64,000 nucleotides of DNA from Lottia gigantea. Its lineage: Eukaryota; Mollusca; Gastropoda; Lottiidae. Shown piece after piece: positions 11,901-24,700 of this stretch. The stretch lies in contig NW_008708241.1 in the NCBI RefSeq assembly GCF_000327385.1, positions 46,224-110,223 on the forward strand. The letters run 5' to 3'. Both the position numbers and the translations under genes were made by a program. Positions within the stretch are counted from its first letter, which is position 1; the number at the start of each line of letters is the position of its first letter. Below the pieces are notes generated by a model. The model saw only the letters and a list, made by a program, of their open reading frames with translations. It did no database searches and was not told the DNA's origin.

Positions 11901-13553
11901 GCCCCTTCATGAGTCGTGAACTTTGTAAAGAACAATCAAAACAAAATCACAATAAGAAATTTTCTCCAATTTTAACTGACCCATAACCAATCAACATTGT
12001 GTGTTAAGCTCTTGCAATAACTTTAAGTGAATTTTTGATTTGACAAAAGATAACATGGTGAAATGTTTTAAAATCCAAACTAATCATAAGGCTTAGAATT
12101 ATCTTGTGACAGTAATAACTACAAAAACTTGCAATTTTTGTGTCTTAAAGTACTTGAAAATCTAAGCTGAATCTTAGCTTAGAAAGCTTAAAATCCTGAT
12201 GAATTCTGACTATGTTAAATTACTGAAGCTTATAACATGTACGGTATGAGCTTATTGAAAAAAATTGCTTATGTTTTATGAAAATTAAGCTCACGATACT
12301 CGTCTTATCGTGACAAGAGCTTAAGCTTACTTGACTATTTGTCACAAGAGCTGCTAAGTATAATGCCTTATAAGTTATATCGAAAATTGCCTATTCCTAT
12401 CCCAATTTTAAAACTAACTCCTAATTTTGTTTTATTTTAAGACATACCATTAGAGTCATTTCTCTTTTTTGCATCTACATCATCACCTTCACCAAATATA
12501 TTGCTATGGGTGTTACTGGAAGAAGATCTACGAGGAGCCACAACATCATTACAATCACCAAAAATACGACTTTTAGAATCAGAACCTCTTGTCTGTGGTA
12601 AGATCTTGACAACATGCTCACTCTCTCCAAAAGGAGCTTTAGTTGTTCTCTGTTGTTGCTGAGGAGCAACATGTCCTCTTTGAGATTGTCTTGCTGGTGC
12701 TGGGTCTGGTTCCCCGCCAAAACAAATATTGGAACCTCCTCCTGGTGGTTTTAAAACCCTGAAAATTTCAATAGAAGATTTATCATCATATATTCAAATA
12801 ATGATTGACAGTTATAAAGCTCAACTAGGCCCTATCTACTCTGTAGGGTAGGCCATGACAATTGGCAGAATACATAGGAATATTATGTACACAGGCTAAA
12901 ATAAAGAATGAGAATAATAGGCCTATATAATTGATCTATCTCGATTAATTGTAATTCTATATAAGAATGATTACCCTTACTACAGACATTAGAGTGAGAC
13001 ATAAGGATACTACAACTACAAGCAACCCAAGCAAGGTTGTTGTACAGCGTCATCATAATTTATCATCTTTCAGTCATATTTTTAACAAACAAACAAATGA
13101 AATAGATACTAAGAATATAGCACTGCTTTCAATGTCTGTAACCACATAAAATATTTAAAAGGCGTAATTCAACTTAATTGTAGTCTTGAAAGATGATTTG
13201 AAAATTAGAGTTGCGTCCCTTACACCTTATAGAAAAAACAGAGATTGACCGCCTTTCTTTTTATGAGCAATAAAACATTATGACGAATCCATTCTCAAGT
13301 TAAATATGTTTACCTGAACTTTGGAAATGTATGTTACGAATGCCGATAGTTGATGAAATGTCCGGGTTGTCAAAAAACCTGGTTCCTTGTAATATGACAT
13401 AAGCACACCCAACAAAACAAAATCAAACATGGCAGCTCTCTCTCATCTGCGACAATTTTTGCGTATTTCACCAAGAAAGACATAACAGATCACTTACTTT
13501 GACGAAGGTTTGGAAGTCTCATTCAAGCCTTGGTTTATTCCTGTCGAAGTCAT
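8914..13553 (-). CDS. JPT2: Jupiter microtubule-associated protein homolog (HN1/JPT family)
   Basis: Four exons on the minus strand: 13553-13498, 12758-12448, 9520-9459 and 9063-8914. They total 579 bases, giving 192 residues, and every splice phase agrees. Exon 1 encodes MTSTGINQG. Exon 2 opens with the family's signature VLKPPGGGSNICFG (about residues 20-33), then a Q/P-rich linker and the repeated short motifs SRIFGD and SNIFGEGDD. The last exon ends SSRVTNPPGGPTTKLW, matching the NPPGG tail of vertebrate HN1/JPT proteins. Members are small, mostly disordered proteins; fly Jupiter binds microtubules, and the vertebrate forms are cytosolic and nuclear. It is transcribed divergently from CRAMP1. 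I chose the JPT2 symbol because human JPT2 neighbours CRAMP1; by sequence it could equally be the ancestor of JPT1 and JPT2. Intron 2 (9521-12447) carries a 74-bp minisatellite. Confidence 0.92.
9160..9262 (-). mobile_element. Fragment of tRNA-derived SINE (family B), 3' part
   Basis: The reverse strand shares aaatggg, a gtttggccaaggaccag core and the following tggtaga segment with copies at 30034-30300 and 53975-54190. Only the 3' portion is visible. It lies in JPT intron 3, just upstream of the last exon. Confidence 0.55.
10297..10745. repeat. Minisatellite, about 73-74-bp unit, about 6 copies
   Basis: Units start at about 10297, 10371, 10445, 10518, 10592 and 10665. They read ctaaaagactacaacggc, then taataatgaaaattatc, then gatgactgccaggaataa. 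The last unit decays. It lies in JPT intron 2 and has no coding role. Confidence 0.95.
11110..11216. repeat. Short inverted-repeat element (hairpin), about 105 bp
   Basis: The arm aactgttaccctatggc is answered by an imperfect reverse complement, gtcatagggtaacagttt, about 75 bases later. This looks like a small fold-back element within JPT intron 2; no second copy was found in the window. Confidence 0.6.
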
Positions 13554-14105
13554 GGTTATTTTTAATGCACGATCGTTTTAAAACGTTTCTTTATAAATGA
13601 GACAGGTCGACCGACTTCGCCCAAATACACTTCGTTCGAATTTCACGCAGATATTGTGACGTCATCATTTTATGCTCACATGTTAACCCAGTGAGAGCTG
13701 TCCATTGGGTTATTTCGGAGACAATTCGGCTTAGCGTTAATCCGTTGACACTGCTTCCAGTTAATCTACATTAATCCCCGATTAATTCATTTGGGATGAT
13801 TAACAAATGAAAGTGTGAATGTAATTGTAAACAGTAGATGTTCGCGCACCTGTTTTGTTCCCTTAGAAGAACAAGATTGCTTCTGGAGTCTTAGTAACTT
13901 TATACTAAATAATAAGGCCTTCATTATGATACTTTTTTTTTTGATTGGGGGAGTTTGGTGGGGAAGAGGAGGAATTCTTTCATCCGGATATCTATATCTA
14001 TACCATAAAAGTATATGGGGGGCTAAACAGCGCCTATTACAACCTTCTTGTCTCCTTCTCATTAAAGCAAAAAAGTAGGACGTAAAACTCCATTCATTTC
14101 ATTTC

Positions 14106-14395
14106 ATTCTCATTAAAGGGTGACACCCCCTGCAGTCGATCAGTATAAAAAGGTGTGATATACACTTATACAGTAGGCTACCTAGATTAGGTCACCTAGA
14201 GGGTCAACAGATTACCACACGAATTTTTTTTTGACGGGAGGGGGGGGGGGGGGGGGGACGGCTACAGTGTCTGCTCCAATAACCCTCTTGTCTCCTTTCA
14301 TTAAAGGGTGACATCCCCTGAAACCGATCAATGATAAAGATGTGATACACAAGTCTCTGGATTAGGTTACCTAGAGGGTTAACAGATTACCTATC
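14106..14395. repeat. Tandem duplication, about 180-bp unit, plus poly-G tract
   Basis: cattaaagggtgacacccc, followed by a gatcagtataaa-type segment and a ggttacctagagggt segment, occurs first at about 14114-14215 and again at about 14298-14390. Between them is a run of more than 15 G (about 14240-14258). Confidence 0.8.
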
Positions 14396-14742
14396 AAAGA
14401 TTAATGCACCTCCAATCTGTCAGACTGTCTTAAAACAATAGAATTAAGTCGAGATACCCGCTGACGTGTGAAATACTTGATTTAATTATATATAGGTCTA
14501 TACAAACAGGTTTCCAAAACTAGATTGCCTTGGGGTGAATCATTGGCAAAAAAGATATAAATGCCTTAAGGAATTATTTTACATGATAATTACTTGGCCT
14601 AGGCCCGACATTGTTTTTGCCTTTTAAAGGTACACTTACTTTGTCGCGTATGATGACACTGACGGCGCCAGTATGGGAATGGGGTGGGATTGTATCCTTA
14701 TATTTCTAAGAATTTCAAAATAAGAGTTTTTCACGTTTTTAT

Positions 14743-15417
14743 TCCCCCCCCCCCCCCCCAACTATCAGTNNNNNNNNNNNNNNNNNNNNNNNNNNNNNNN
14801 NNNNNNNNNNNNNNNNNNNNNNNNNNNNNNNNNNNNNNNNNNNNNNNNNNNNNNNNNNNNNNNNNNNNNNNNNNNNNNNNNNNNNNNNNNNNNNNNNNNN
14901 NNNNNNNNNNNNNNNNNNNNNNNNNNNNNNNNNNNNNNNNNNNNNNNNNNNNNNNNNNNNNNNNNNNNNNNNNNNNNNNNNNNNNNNNNNNNNNNNNNNN
15001 NNNNNNNNNNNNNNNNNNNNNNNNNNNNNNNNNNNNNNNNNNNNNNNNNNNNNNNNNNNNNNNNNNNNNNNNNNNNNNNNNNNNNNNNNNNNNNNNNNNN
15101 NNNNNNNNNNNNNNNNNNNNNNNNNNNNNNNNNNNNNNNNNNNNNNNNNNNNNNNNNNNNNNNNNNNNNNNNNNNNNNNNNNNNNNNNNNNNNNNNNNNN
15201 NNNNNNNNNNNNNNNNNNNNNNNNNNNNNNNNNNNNNNNNNNNNNNNNNNNNNNNNNNNNNNNNNNNNNNNNNNNNNNNNNNNNNNNNNNNNNNNNNNNN
15301 NNNNNNNNNNNNNNNNNNNNNNNNNNNNNNNNNNNNNNNNNNNNNNNNNNNNNNNNNNNNNNNNNNNNNNNNNNNNNNNNNNNNNNNNNNNNNNNNNNNN
15401 NNNNNNNNNNNNNNNNN
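14743..15417. other. Poly-C tract and 648-base assembly gap
   Basis: A poly-C run ends at about 14759, and unknown bases (N) fill 14770-15417. Any long open frames reported across this interval are artefacts of the N run. The gap may hide 5' untranslated exons of CRAMP1. Confidence 0.99.
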
Positions 15418-15798
15418 TTGATATCAATCCTTATGTCGATAATTTTTTTAAAAAATATTTTTTTAGTCGATTCAGTTGCTTTGATTTTGGTGAATTTTTT
15501 GTTGAATTCTTTTAAAAAACCAAATCGTCACAACTTGACAAATATATTTAATAACAAATCACTTATCTGAGTAAATATTAAAAAAATATATTTTGTCTTC
15601 ATTAGTTTGCGTTTGAAAATTGAAGCTTATCTTGTCGGCGGTTTGAGGAAAATTGCGGCCAGGATTTCGCAGGATGGGAAGTGGGTTGAACCAGTTGGGC
15701 AGTAACTTACAAAGAGCTTTGCGTGCAGCCGATCACCTCTGGATATTTGTGATGCTTATGAACATTTTTATTCAACAGAAACCCCTCAATGTAGATCT

Positions 15799-18700
15799 AT
15801 GCCTTTAGCTAAACGTAGAAAAGTTGTAAATGAGGAAAGTGTAGCAAAAGATGCACCAGGAAATCGGTAAGTTTTAAACATTTGTTCGACTCGAGTAGAA
15901 CAAATTTTGTGAAGGTAACCGCCATCTTTGTCAAATCATAATGTTTTTCCTGCTTGCAATTTAGTAAAACAAGAGGTGTTTGTTGTACTTTTACGGGTTT
16001 TAAACATTCTCTGCCGTATGCCCCAGTGAAATTCTGCGTATGAAAATCGACTGTCGTCTCAAAATACGTTTATTTACAAACGTAAACAAACCCATTCACA
16101 CACAATCTAAAAATGGAGCCGCCATGTTGAATTTATTCGATCCATAATTTCATGTTTTTATTGACACTAAAGATTACTGTACTGTTATCCTGTTGCATGT
16201 TGAATGGCACAATTGAATTAGGAATATGATTTCGTCTTTCAGGGTGCCTGGCAGTATAGAGAATGAGGAAAAAGAACAAGGTGCAACTGACGATGCCAAG
16301 ACAGTGGCACCCTCGGCTACTTCATCGAGTTCGATTTGTATGACAGTTGAACGGCGTAGTCGACACATCAGCCGTTCTGAGAGTGAAGACCAAAGTATCG
16401 TAGTGACCGAGGGGGATAAAAAGATACCCACCCCTTCGACACCCACAGCAGCAGTACCACTGAGAACAAGTTCAAGAGTTATTCGAAAAACAAGGAAGGA
16501 TTATAGCCCCCCTGAATCCCCAGTTAAAAAGCAGAGTGTGGCAACAGGTAGGCTATATTTTAGGCAAGAAACACCACAAAATGACAATGTTGATTATATG
16601 TAGAACTAGAACGGATGTCATATTGTTGGAATTATTGGCTAAATGTGTGATAATTCCATGCAGTTCACAGTACTTCGCATTGATCCTGTCTTGACGTCTT
16701 AACATGAAAATTTCTTGGAAAATAAAAATAGATTTGTTTTTTATGCTTTGGACTAGTCAGTTAGAAAAAATGCTCAAGAAGACAGAATTATGCTTGGTAA
16801 TTTGGTGTCAATTGGTTATACAATTTCACTTGAGTTACCGGTATGTGTTTCATGATTATTTTTTCTTTGATTTCAGCCAAGGAGCCTAAAGCTACTACAC
16901 CTTCAACTAAAACTAAGAGAGCATGGGAACTGTGGAGCATTGAAGATAAAAATGTTTTCTTTGAGGCACTGTTTGAGGTATACTAACAATAGATATCTTA
17001 TGAATTGGAAAAAAAATTGTGACTTCTTTCAAATGAAGTCATGATAGACATGCTCATAATTCAGTGGTGGCACCAGACTTCCTTGGACTAGGAGTACAAA
17101 TAGGGGGGCAGACTGACCTAATGGTGGGACAACTGTTGAGGCTGAATTGAAAATAACATTAATTTGGTGCATTGTGACTCATTTTCGGGGGGCAAAAAAT
17201 GTATAAAAAGTAATATTTTGGAAATGAAGTGGGGGTATAAAGCCCTACTTGGTAAAATGTGAAATTCATGGATTGTATTTTCAGTATGGTAAAGATTTTG
17301 ATGCTATCCAGAATATGTTAGTACAGAGAGGTAAAAGAAGAGGTTTACCACCAGAACTGTTAAAGAGGAAAGATCAAGTTCGCTTTTTGTATTATCGTAC
17401 ATGGCATAAAATTACTAAATTTGTTACAATTACTAAAGGTAACTCTTAACTTAACTGTTATTTAGTTTTTGAAATTTAGGATATTTAAAGATGGTTTTCC
17501 TTATTTTTTAGTGTCAAATTAAGCAAACTATTGGATTTATTGGTGTTTCTAATGAATTATCATGTATTCTTAATCATATATATACAGTCTGGATAAACAA
17601 AAAAAAAAGACGTTTTGACCTTTCTTGATCGGTCACTCATTGGAATTCTGCTTGTAATTCTCTTCTAATTTAGCTGATTATGAATTTATTATGGACATGT
17701 AAGACAAACTGGTATTTTTCCAAGTCATTAGAACACCTCTACTTTCTATTCATATAAGTATAAGCATTTTCATTTTCATAAATGAAAATAAGGGAACCCA
17801 TCTTTAATTGGACTTTTTAGGATTATCAAACACAAATTGCTTCTTGGAAAACACGGTATGCTGATTTTGCAGAAACACCTGCTGTCACTTTCTTATTTGT
17901 TAGTCATATTTTGGTGGTTTTTACATGATTTTAAAGACCCGTATTTTTTATAGATATAAGAAAAGAAGCTCAAGAAATTTATGGTTTGATAAATTACGGT
18001 GTCTTTCGTAAATCTATTAAAGGTAACAGCTTTTGGCAAAAGCTCCATTCAATAAAAGCTACCACACGTCAGGATCAGTCCATCTTGTGATGCTACAGCA
18101 TAATATACATTACCTGCTCTGTGTAGGAATTGCATTTGTAAACTTACATTGCAAAAAGATATAACTATAGTATTGTCATAAATAGAAATTTAGTAAATAT
18201 TTTTATTAACCTTTTTTGTACATTGATATCTTTTAATATTTCAATTATTTCTTGGTACAATACAGTACCCATACAAATATTCCGGACGTGGTATAATTAA
18301 GCCATTACCTGGCAAAGTATTCCCGTCTCACGTTTCACGCATGCGTTTAATAATTCCATTTGCCAATATAAGGAATTTTTTATACAATCTGTTACACAAC
18401 GGAGGAAGTGTGCTTTTTACCCGAAACGTTTTGTGGTATTAAAATCTTCTTATAATCAACATCTCTGCTTTAGTCAGTTATTAGGGGAATATTTTACTTT
18501 TTACGGATTCCTCTATGCATCATTGAGATCCTGACTGGCCTGATCTTCTACAGAATTCTAACGCCTGCTATACAACCCAGACAATCTGTTTTCCTGTCGT
18601 CCCTCTATACAAAAATAAATTTAGATGGTTTTCATTATTTTTTCTATTATACAGGTCTAAATGAGAGAACAGCTGTCAAGTTAAATGATTTGATCAATAA

Positions 18701-21700
18701 AGGGTAAGGCTTCTATTGTTATCACCCATCTTAGATATTGGTATCAAATGCCAATTGAAATTTAAAGAAGTATGCTTGATACATTCCAAGAAATTTCACA
18801 ACCCTGCTAACTGCAGAAAAATTCTCAGAATTTACATCACTGGCATTACGGGTATGTGTATTTTAACATTTTAGGTATACAACATATAAAGTTAAAGGCA
18901 AGAAGAAAAAGTAAGTGTAAAATCTAATTCAGTTGATAACCAGATGTCGCTGTCAATAATAGCACTGGTGTCATGTATCTCATTATATATAGCATTGGTG
19001 TCACTTGAATCACATGGATATAACTTGATCACATGAATATAACTTGATAACATGGATATAACTTGATAACATGGATATAACTTGATCACATGGATATAAC
19101 TTGATCACATGAATATAACTTGATCACATGGATATAACTTGATCAACTTAATCACATGAATATAACTTGATCACAAAGATATAACTTGATCACAAGGATA
19201 TAACTTGATCACATGGATATAACTTGATCACATGGATATAACTCGATCAACTTAATCACATGGATATAACTTGATCACAAAGATATAACTTGATCACAAG
19301 GAAATAATTTGATCACATGGATATAACTTGATCACATGGATATAACTTGATCACAAAGATATAACTTGATCACATGGATATAACTTGATCAACTTAATCA
19401 CATGAATATAACTGGATCACAAAGATATAACTTGATCACATGGATAAAACTTGATCAACTTGATCGCATGGATATAACTTGATCACATGGATATAACTTG
19501 ATCACATGGATATAATTTGATCACATGGATATAACTTGATCAACTTGATCACATGGATATAACTTGATCACATGGATATAACTTGATCACATGGATATAA
19601 CTTGTATCACATGGATATAATTTGATCTCATGGAGATAGTCATTTTGATCTTTCTGTGTATTTTAGAATAAAAACACCAGTTTGTAGTGCTCTGAAGAAA
19701 ATTAATGGACTTGTTGGTGAGAATATTTTTCATGTTAGAAACTCTTTAACTGTAACTTTTAAGCACCTTTCTCCAAGATACTGGATAATACTCTGACAGA
19801 TGTTCCATAAGGTAAATTCGAAGGAAGCTTAAAAACCCAGAGTAGTTTGAAATAAAAAAGGGTAGGCAAATGGGACTCAAAATTTTCCCCATTGCACACT
19901 TTTATTGATCTATATTTGGATATGATTTATGAAATGTTGTCCCCACCCAAAAGATGAGCTATTTGTGTTCCTTTTTTCAGATAATAAAGATAGTCAGACT
20001 CATCAGCTACCAGAAAGAATAAATGTGGAGATTTGTCCACGAAATAATAAATCCTGGTCCAGAGTTCAGGCCATGTCCCACAATCCTAGAGTCAAGATGT
20101 CTTTAATGTCCGACAGAACTTTAGGCGCCATATTGGAATATCTGAACAAGAAATGGAAATCTCATCGTGAACGCTCAGTATCCTTTTGTACTAATTATTG
20201 AATTGCATTTCCTGTTTCGCAAAAGATGGCAGCTTAGGAGGTGGGTCAGTGAAGTCCTCGCTCCCTTGTTTTTATTAGCCATTTTGCTAGTGACAAAATT
20301 TTCAAATTGAAGAATATGGACTCTTGATTGACTGCAGGTTTAGCATGTAAAATTTTAAAGGGACAAGTTCACCATTGTTGGACCAATGGTACCTTAGTTT
20401 CAGAAAAAGTTATAGTATTCACTGCTCAGTGCTTACCGTCAAAATTTCAGCCTTCAGATCCATGTATGTCCAGAATTATTCATGTTTGAAAGTTATAAAG
20501 ACGGCTTGTCTTTTCTTCAGACTCGGCCATATTGTATAGAAAAGAAACAGATAGAATAGAAAGTGAAATTCCCAGTTTGAGGTATTTTGAAGAAATTATG
20601 CCTTTTTCCTGTATTTCTAGTACGTTAGAAGACTATTTACATTATATTCAAGACTCAAATCAATAATGTCCTTAACAATATTCTCTAGCTATCTAATTTA
20701 GATATTAATGAATGTAATCAAGATATATTGACTATCTTTCCTAGTAAAAACTGTAAACTAAATCAACTCATAACTATGTTACCACAAACGGTACCCAAGT
20801 TAGATTTAACTCTCTCCAATTATAAAGAACACTTCCAGTTCAGTAAGTACATAGACTTTACCTATTTGGTTACTGATTTTTACTCTCTGGATATCATTAG
20901 CTACTTTTTGCCAATATCCAGTCAGTTGTTGACGATAAATTTTTTATATGCTCACATGGAATTGTAGACATATATTGCAGTTGCCCCTGTCGGTCCACCT
21001 ATCGGTCGTCATTTCTTGTTTCAAACCATAATAGACTATTTTTGTCTTTGTTTTGAATTTTCCCAGTTTGTGGCTCAAGTATTATATCTGTGGTAACTGG
21101 AACTGGAGTTTCATAGCAGGAGTTGAAACTGAAAGCAAGGAGACTGGTTGTGATTTGCTTGAAGGGATTTTTATTCCTGTGGGAACCTTGATTTTTTTCC
21201 CAAATGTTAACAGTGACATTTATTGCTCTATATTTTATGATATTCCATTGTTTTTTCTAGATTCGCCATCTACTAATAAAGGTAAAACTTCAACAGCAAC
21301 AGTGACTGCAACTCAGACAGCAACAACAGCTCAACCTACAGCAACAGCTCAACCTGTAGCAACAACAGCATCTTCTATCATACCAGCAGAGGAACAAAAT
21401 AAACCCAATATAGACCTATCTAGCGAATCTGAGTCACCTAAAGTGAACAAAATAAGTGTCAAACTTTCAGGAGAGGAAGGACCATCTTTTATTTCAGAGA
21501 GTAGCCCTTTTCTGGGGGATGAAAATGCTGTATTTCCAGATGACCTGTTCTCAAATCACGAACACAAACCGGACACATCTTCTGTGCCTAGTGACACTAA
21601 ACCTTCCACAAAGGATTCCGCGAGTGAGAGCCCAAAACAAACTGTAACCACACCACCAAAGAAAGCTAACTGTGATGAAACTGAGGATTCAATGCAGGAG

Positions 21701-24700
21701 AAACTCCAAAAACTTTACGAATCTTCAAAACAAGGGTGGAGTTCGGAGACAGGAAAAACTGTGACCCTTGCCCAATTAATGTTGATGTGTGGAAAAGATA
21801 AAAAGTTAATTTTGGAATATGATTGGTGTCCCAAAACAGTTTCCAATGATAATTTAACACATAAACTGGCCAATATGCTACGGAGATTGGCACATCTGGC
21901 AGCTACAGAATTCTCAGACTTTTCTGGTTCCAAATCTAAATCAGTAAGTCTTATTCAAATTACTTTACGGATTTAGTATTAATATCATTGTGTGATTTAG
22001 TATGCTTACTCTTCTAGACACCTGATACCACTTTTCATAATGAAATACTTCCTCACTTATGATTGATATATTTCCTCTTGTGAAAAGTTCATTAGCTGCT
22101 ACTACTATTGTTTCGCCAATATGTTGTTTGGATTTCAGGTTTTTTTTTTGTTTTGTTCTGATTGTATATTTTCATCAGTGGACTTACCTGGTGTCATAAG
22201 AGTTTATTTTTATCTGTGGACTTACCTGGTGTCATAACTAAGAGTTTATTTTCATCAGTGGACTTACCTGGTGTCATAAGAGTTTATTTTTATCAGTGGA
22301 CTTACCTGGTGTCATAACTAAGAGTTTATTTTCATCAGTGGACTTACCTGGTGTCATAACTAAGAGTTTATTTACATCAGTGGACTTACTTAGTGTCATA
22401 AATAAGAGTTTATTTTCATCAGTGGACTTACCTGGTGTCATAAGAGTTTATTTTCATCAGTGGACTTACCTGGTGTCATAAGAGTTTATTTTTATCAGTA
22501 GACTTACCTGGTGTCATAACTAAGAGTTAATTTTCATCACTGGACTTACCTGGTGTCATAACTAAGAGTTTATTTTCATCACTGGACTTACCTGGTGTCA
22601 TAACTAAGAGTTTATTTTCATCAGTGGACTTACCTGGTGTTATAAGAGTTTATTTTTATCAGTGGACTTACCTGGTGTCATAACTAAGAGTTAATTTTCA
22701 TCACTGGACTTACCTGGTGTCATAAATAAGAGTTTATTTTCATCAGTCGACTTGCCTTGTGTCATAAGAGTTTATTTTCATCAGTGAACTTAACTGGTGT
22801 CATAAGAGTTTATTTTCATCAGTGGACTTACCTGGTGTCATAAATAAGAGTTTATTTTCATCACTCGACTTACCTGGTGTCATAAGAGTTTATTTTCATC
22901 AGTGGACTTACCTGGTGTCATAAATAAGAGTTTATTTTTACCAGTGGACTTACCTGGTGTCATAAGAGTTTATTTTCATCAGTGGACTTACCTGGTGTCA
23001 TAACTAAGAGTTTATTTACATCAGTGGACTTACCTAGTGTCATAAATAAGAGTTTATTTTCATCAGTGGACTTACCTGGTGTCATAAGAGTTAATTTTTA
23101 TCACTGGACTTACCTGGTGTCATAACTAAGAGTTTATTTTCATCACTGGACTTACCTGGTGTCATAAATAAGAGTTTATTTTCATCAGTGGACTTACCTG
23201 GTGTCATAAGAGTTTATTTTTATCAGTGGACTTACCTGGTGTCATAACTAAGAGTTAATTTTCATCACTGGACTTACCTGGTGTCATAACTAAGAGTTTA
23301 TTTTCATCACTGGACTTACCTGGTGTCATAAATAAGAGTTTATTTTCATTAGTGGACTTACCTGGTGTCATAAGAGTTTATTTTCATCAGTGGACTTACC
23401 TAGTGTCATAAATAAGAGTTTATTTTCATCAGTGGACTTACCTGGTGTCATAAGAGTTTATTTTTACCAGTGGACTTACCTGGTGTCATAACTAAGAGTT
23501 TATTTTCATCACTGGACTTACCTGGTGTCATAAATAAGAGTTTATTTTCATTAGTGGACTTACCTGGTGTCATAAGAGTTTATTTTCATCAGTGGACTTA
23601 CCTAGTGTCATAAATAAGAGTTTATTTTCATCACTGGACTTACCTGGTGTCATAAATAAGAGTTTATTGACCAAGTTCAAGAATTTAATTTTTATGACAA
23701 TTCTAATAGGTTGTATAAGATAAAATTTTAAAAATATGATTATCAACTTGTGTTTCAGGGTACATCTAAAACAACAGCCTGCTCTATGTGCGGTACCATT
23801 GCGTCCAGAAGTAAAGTACAAACAGCTAATAAGGGTACTAATACTAGTCGTATGAACAGACCTGTGAAAACTACTGATAATCATACTAATGATACTAGTG
23901 AAGTAGCTAGTACTATTATGGGTCATGATATATCAGTTGTACAATGTTCTAATCCAGTAATAGCAAACCAGGTATGTATCTCTATACAGGGGCTGAGGAA
24001 AGGGAGCGAGGGGGTGGGGCGGAATTGAGGGCACTCTGAGGCAAGGCCAGAAGGTCTGAATCCCCTCGAGTTCTGGGTGCTGCCAGAAGAGAAGTTAATT
24101 TTCACTTCAAAATTGACCTTTGACAGCCGTATGGCGTAGGGGACATGGTCCAATGGCTCATCCCTAAATACGCCATTTTCTCTACAGCATATAGCTGGCT
24201 TGAATAGTTCTTTGCATAGTATTTTAATCACCTAATAAAGAGGACCAAAATGTATGTCTGGAAACCTCCCCGAAAAAATCTTCTGAAGAAAAGCCTTTTC
24301 CCATGCCTACTGTAAAAAATTACATATGTGACCGCGCACATCAAACCAAGTAGCATTTGGTGTATGTATAGCTATTAGTATATTTGGATTCCTTGCATCA
24401 TCAGCTACATTTTGATACCAATTCCATCTCAATAGCTTTCTCCGTTATAGAAGATATAGTGAATTTAATATCCAGATTTGAGTCCCCTTTAATACTTCAC
24501 TGCCAGTTTATTACTTGGCAGTTAATGGTGCAGAAAAGTAGGAAGTAAAACTCCATTCATTTCATTTTCATTTCATTTACTTGGCAGTGCATCTTAATAC
24601 CTGAAACGATGTGCAGGGTCACATATTGTAAAATTTGTCATAACCATGCTACTTGAAGATTTTTGTTGTCACAAGACTGTGATATTTCAGAGAATTATTA

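Larger units (their letters stand above)
13554..15798. promoter_or_regulatory. Divergent intergenic region between JPT and CRAMP1
   Basis: The start codons of JPT (13553, minus) and CRAMP1 (15799, plus) face away from each other across 2.2 kb, of which 648 bases are an assembly gap, so both promoters must lie here. A tandem duplication (14106-14395), poly-G and poly-C tracts and the gap occupy the middle. No single core promoter element can be assigned. YY1-type CGCCAT motifs appear just beyond the region in CRAMP1 intron 1 (15918 and 16110). Confidence 0.6.

Noticed and set aside
14684-15427. Long open frames on both strands across 14.7-15.4 kb
   Set aside because: They consist almost entirely of unknown bases from the assembly gap.
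22296-22481. Open frame with repeated VDLPGVI-type peptides
   Set aside because: It is a by-product of the intron 10 minisatellite; the repeat length is not constant in frame and most units contain stops.
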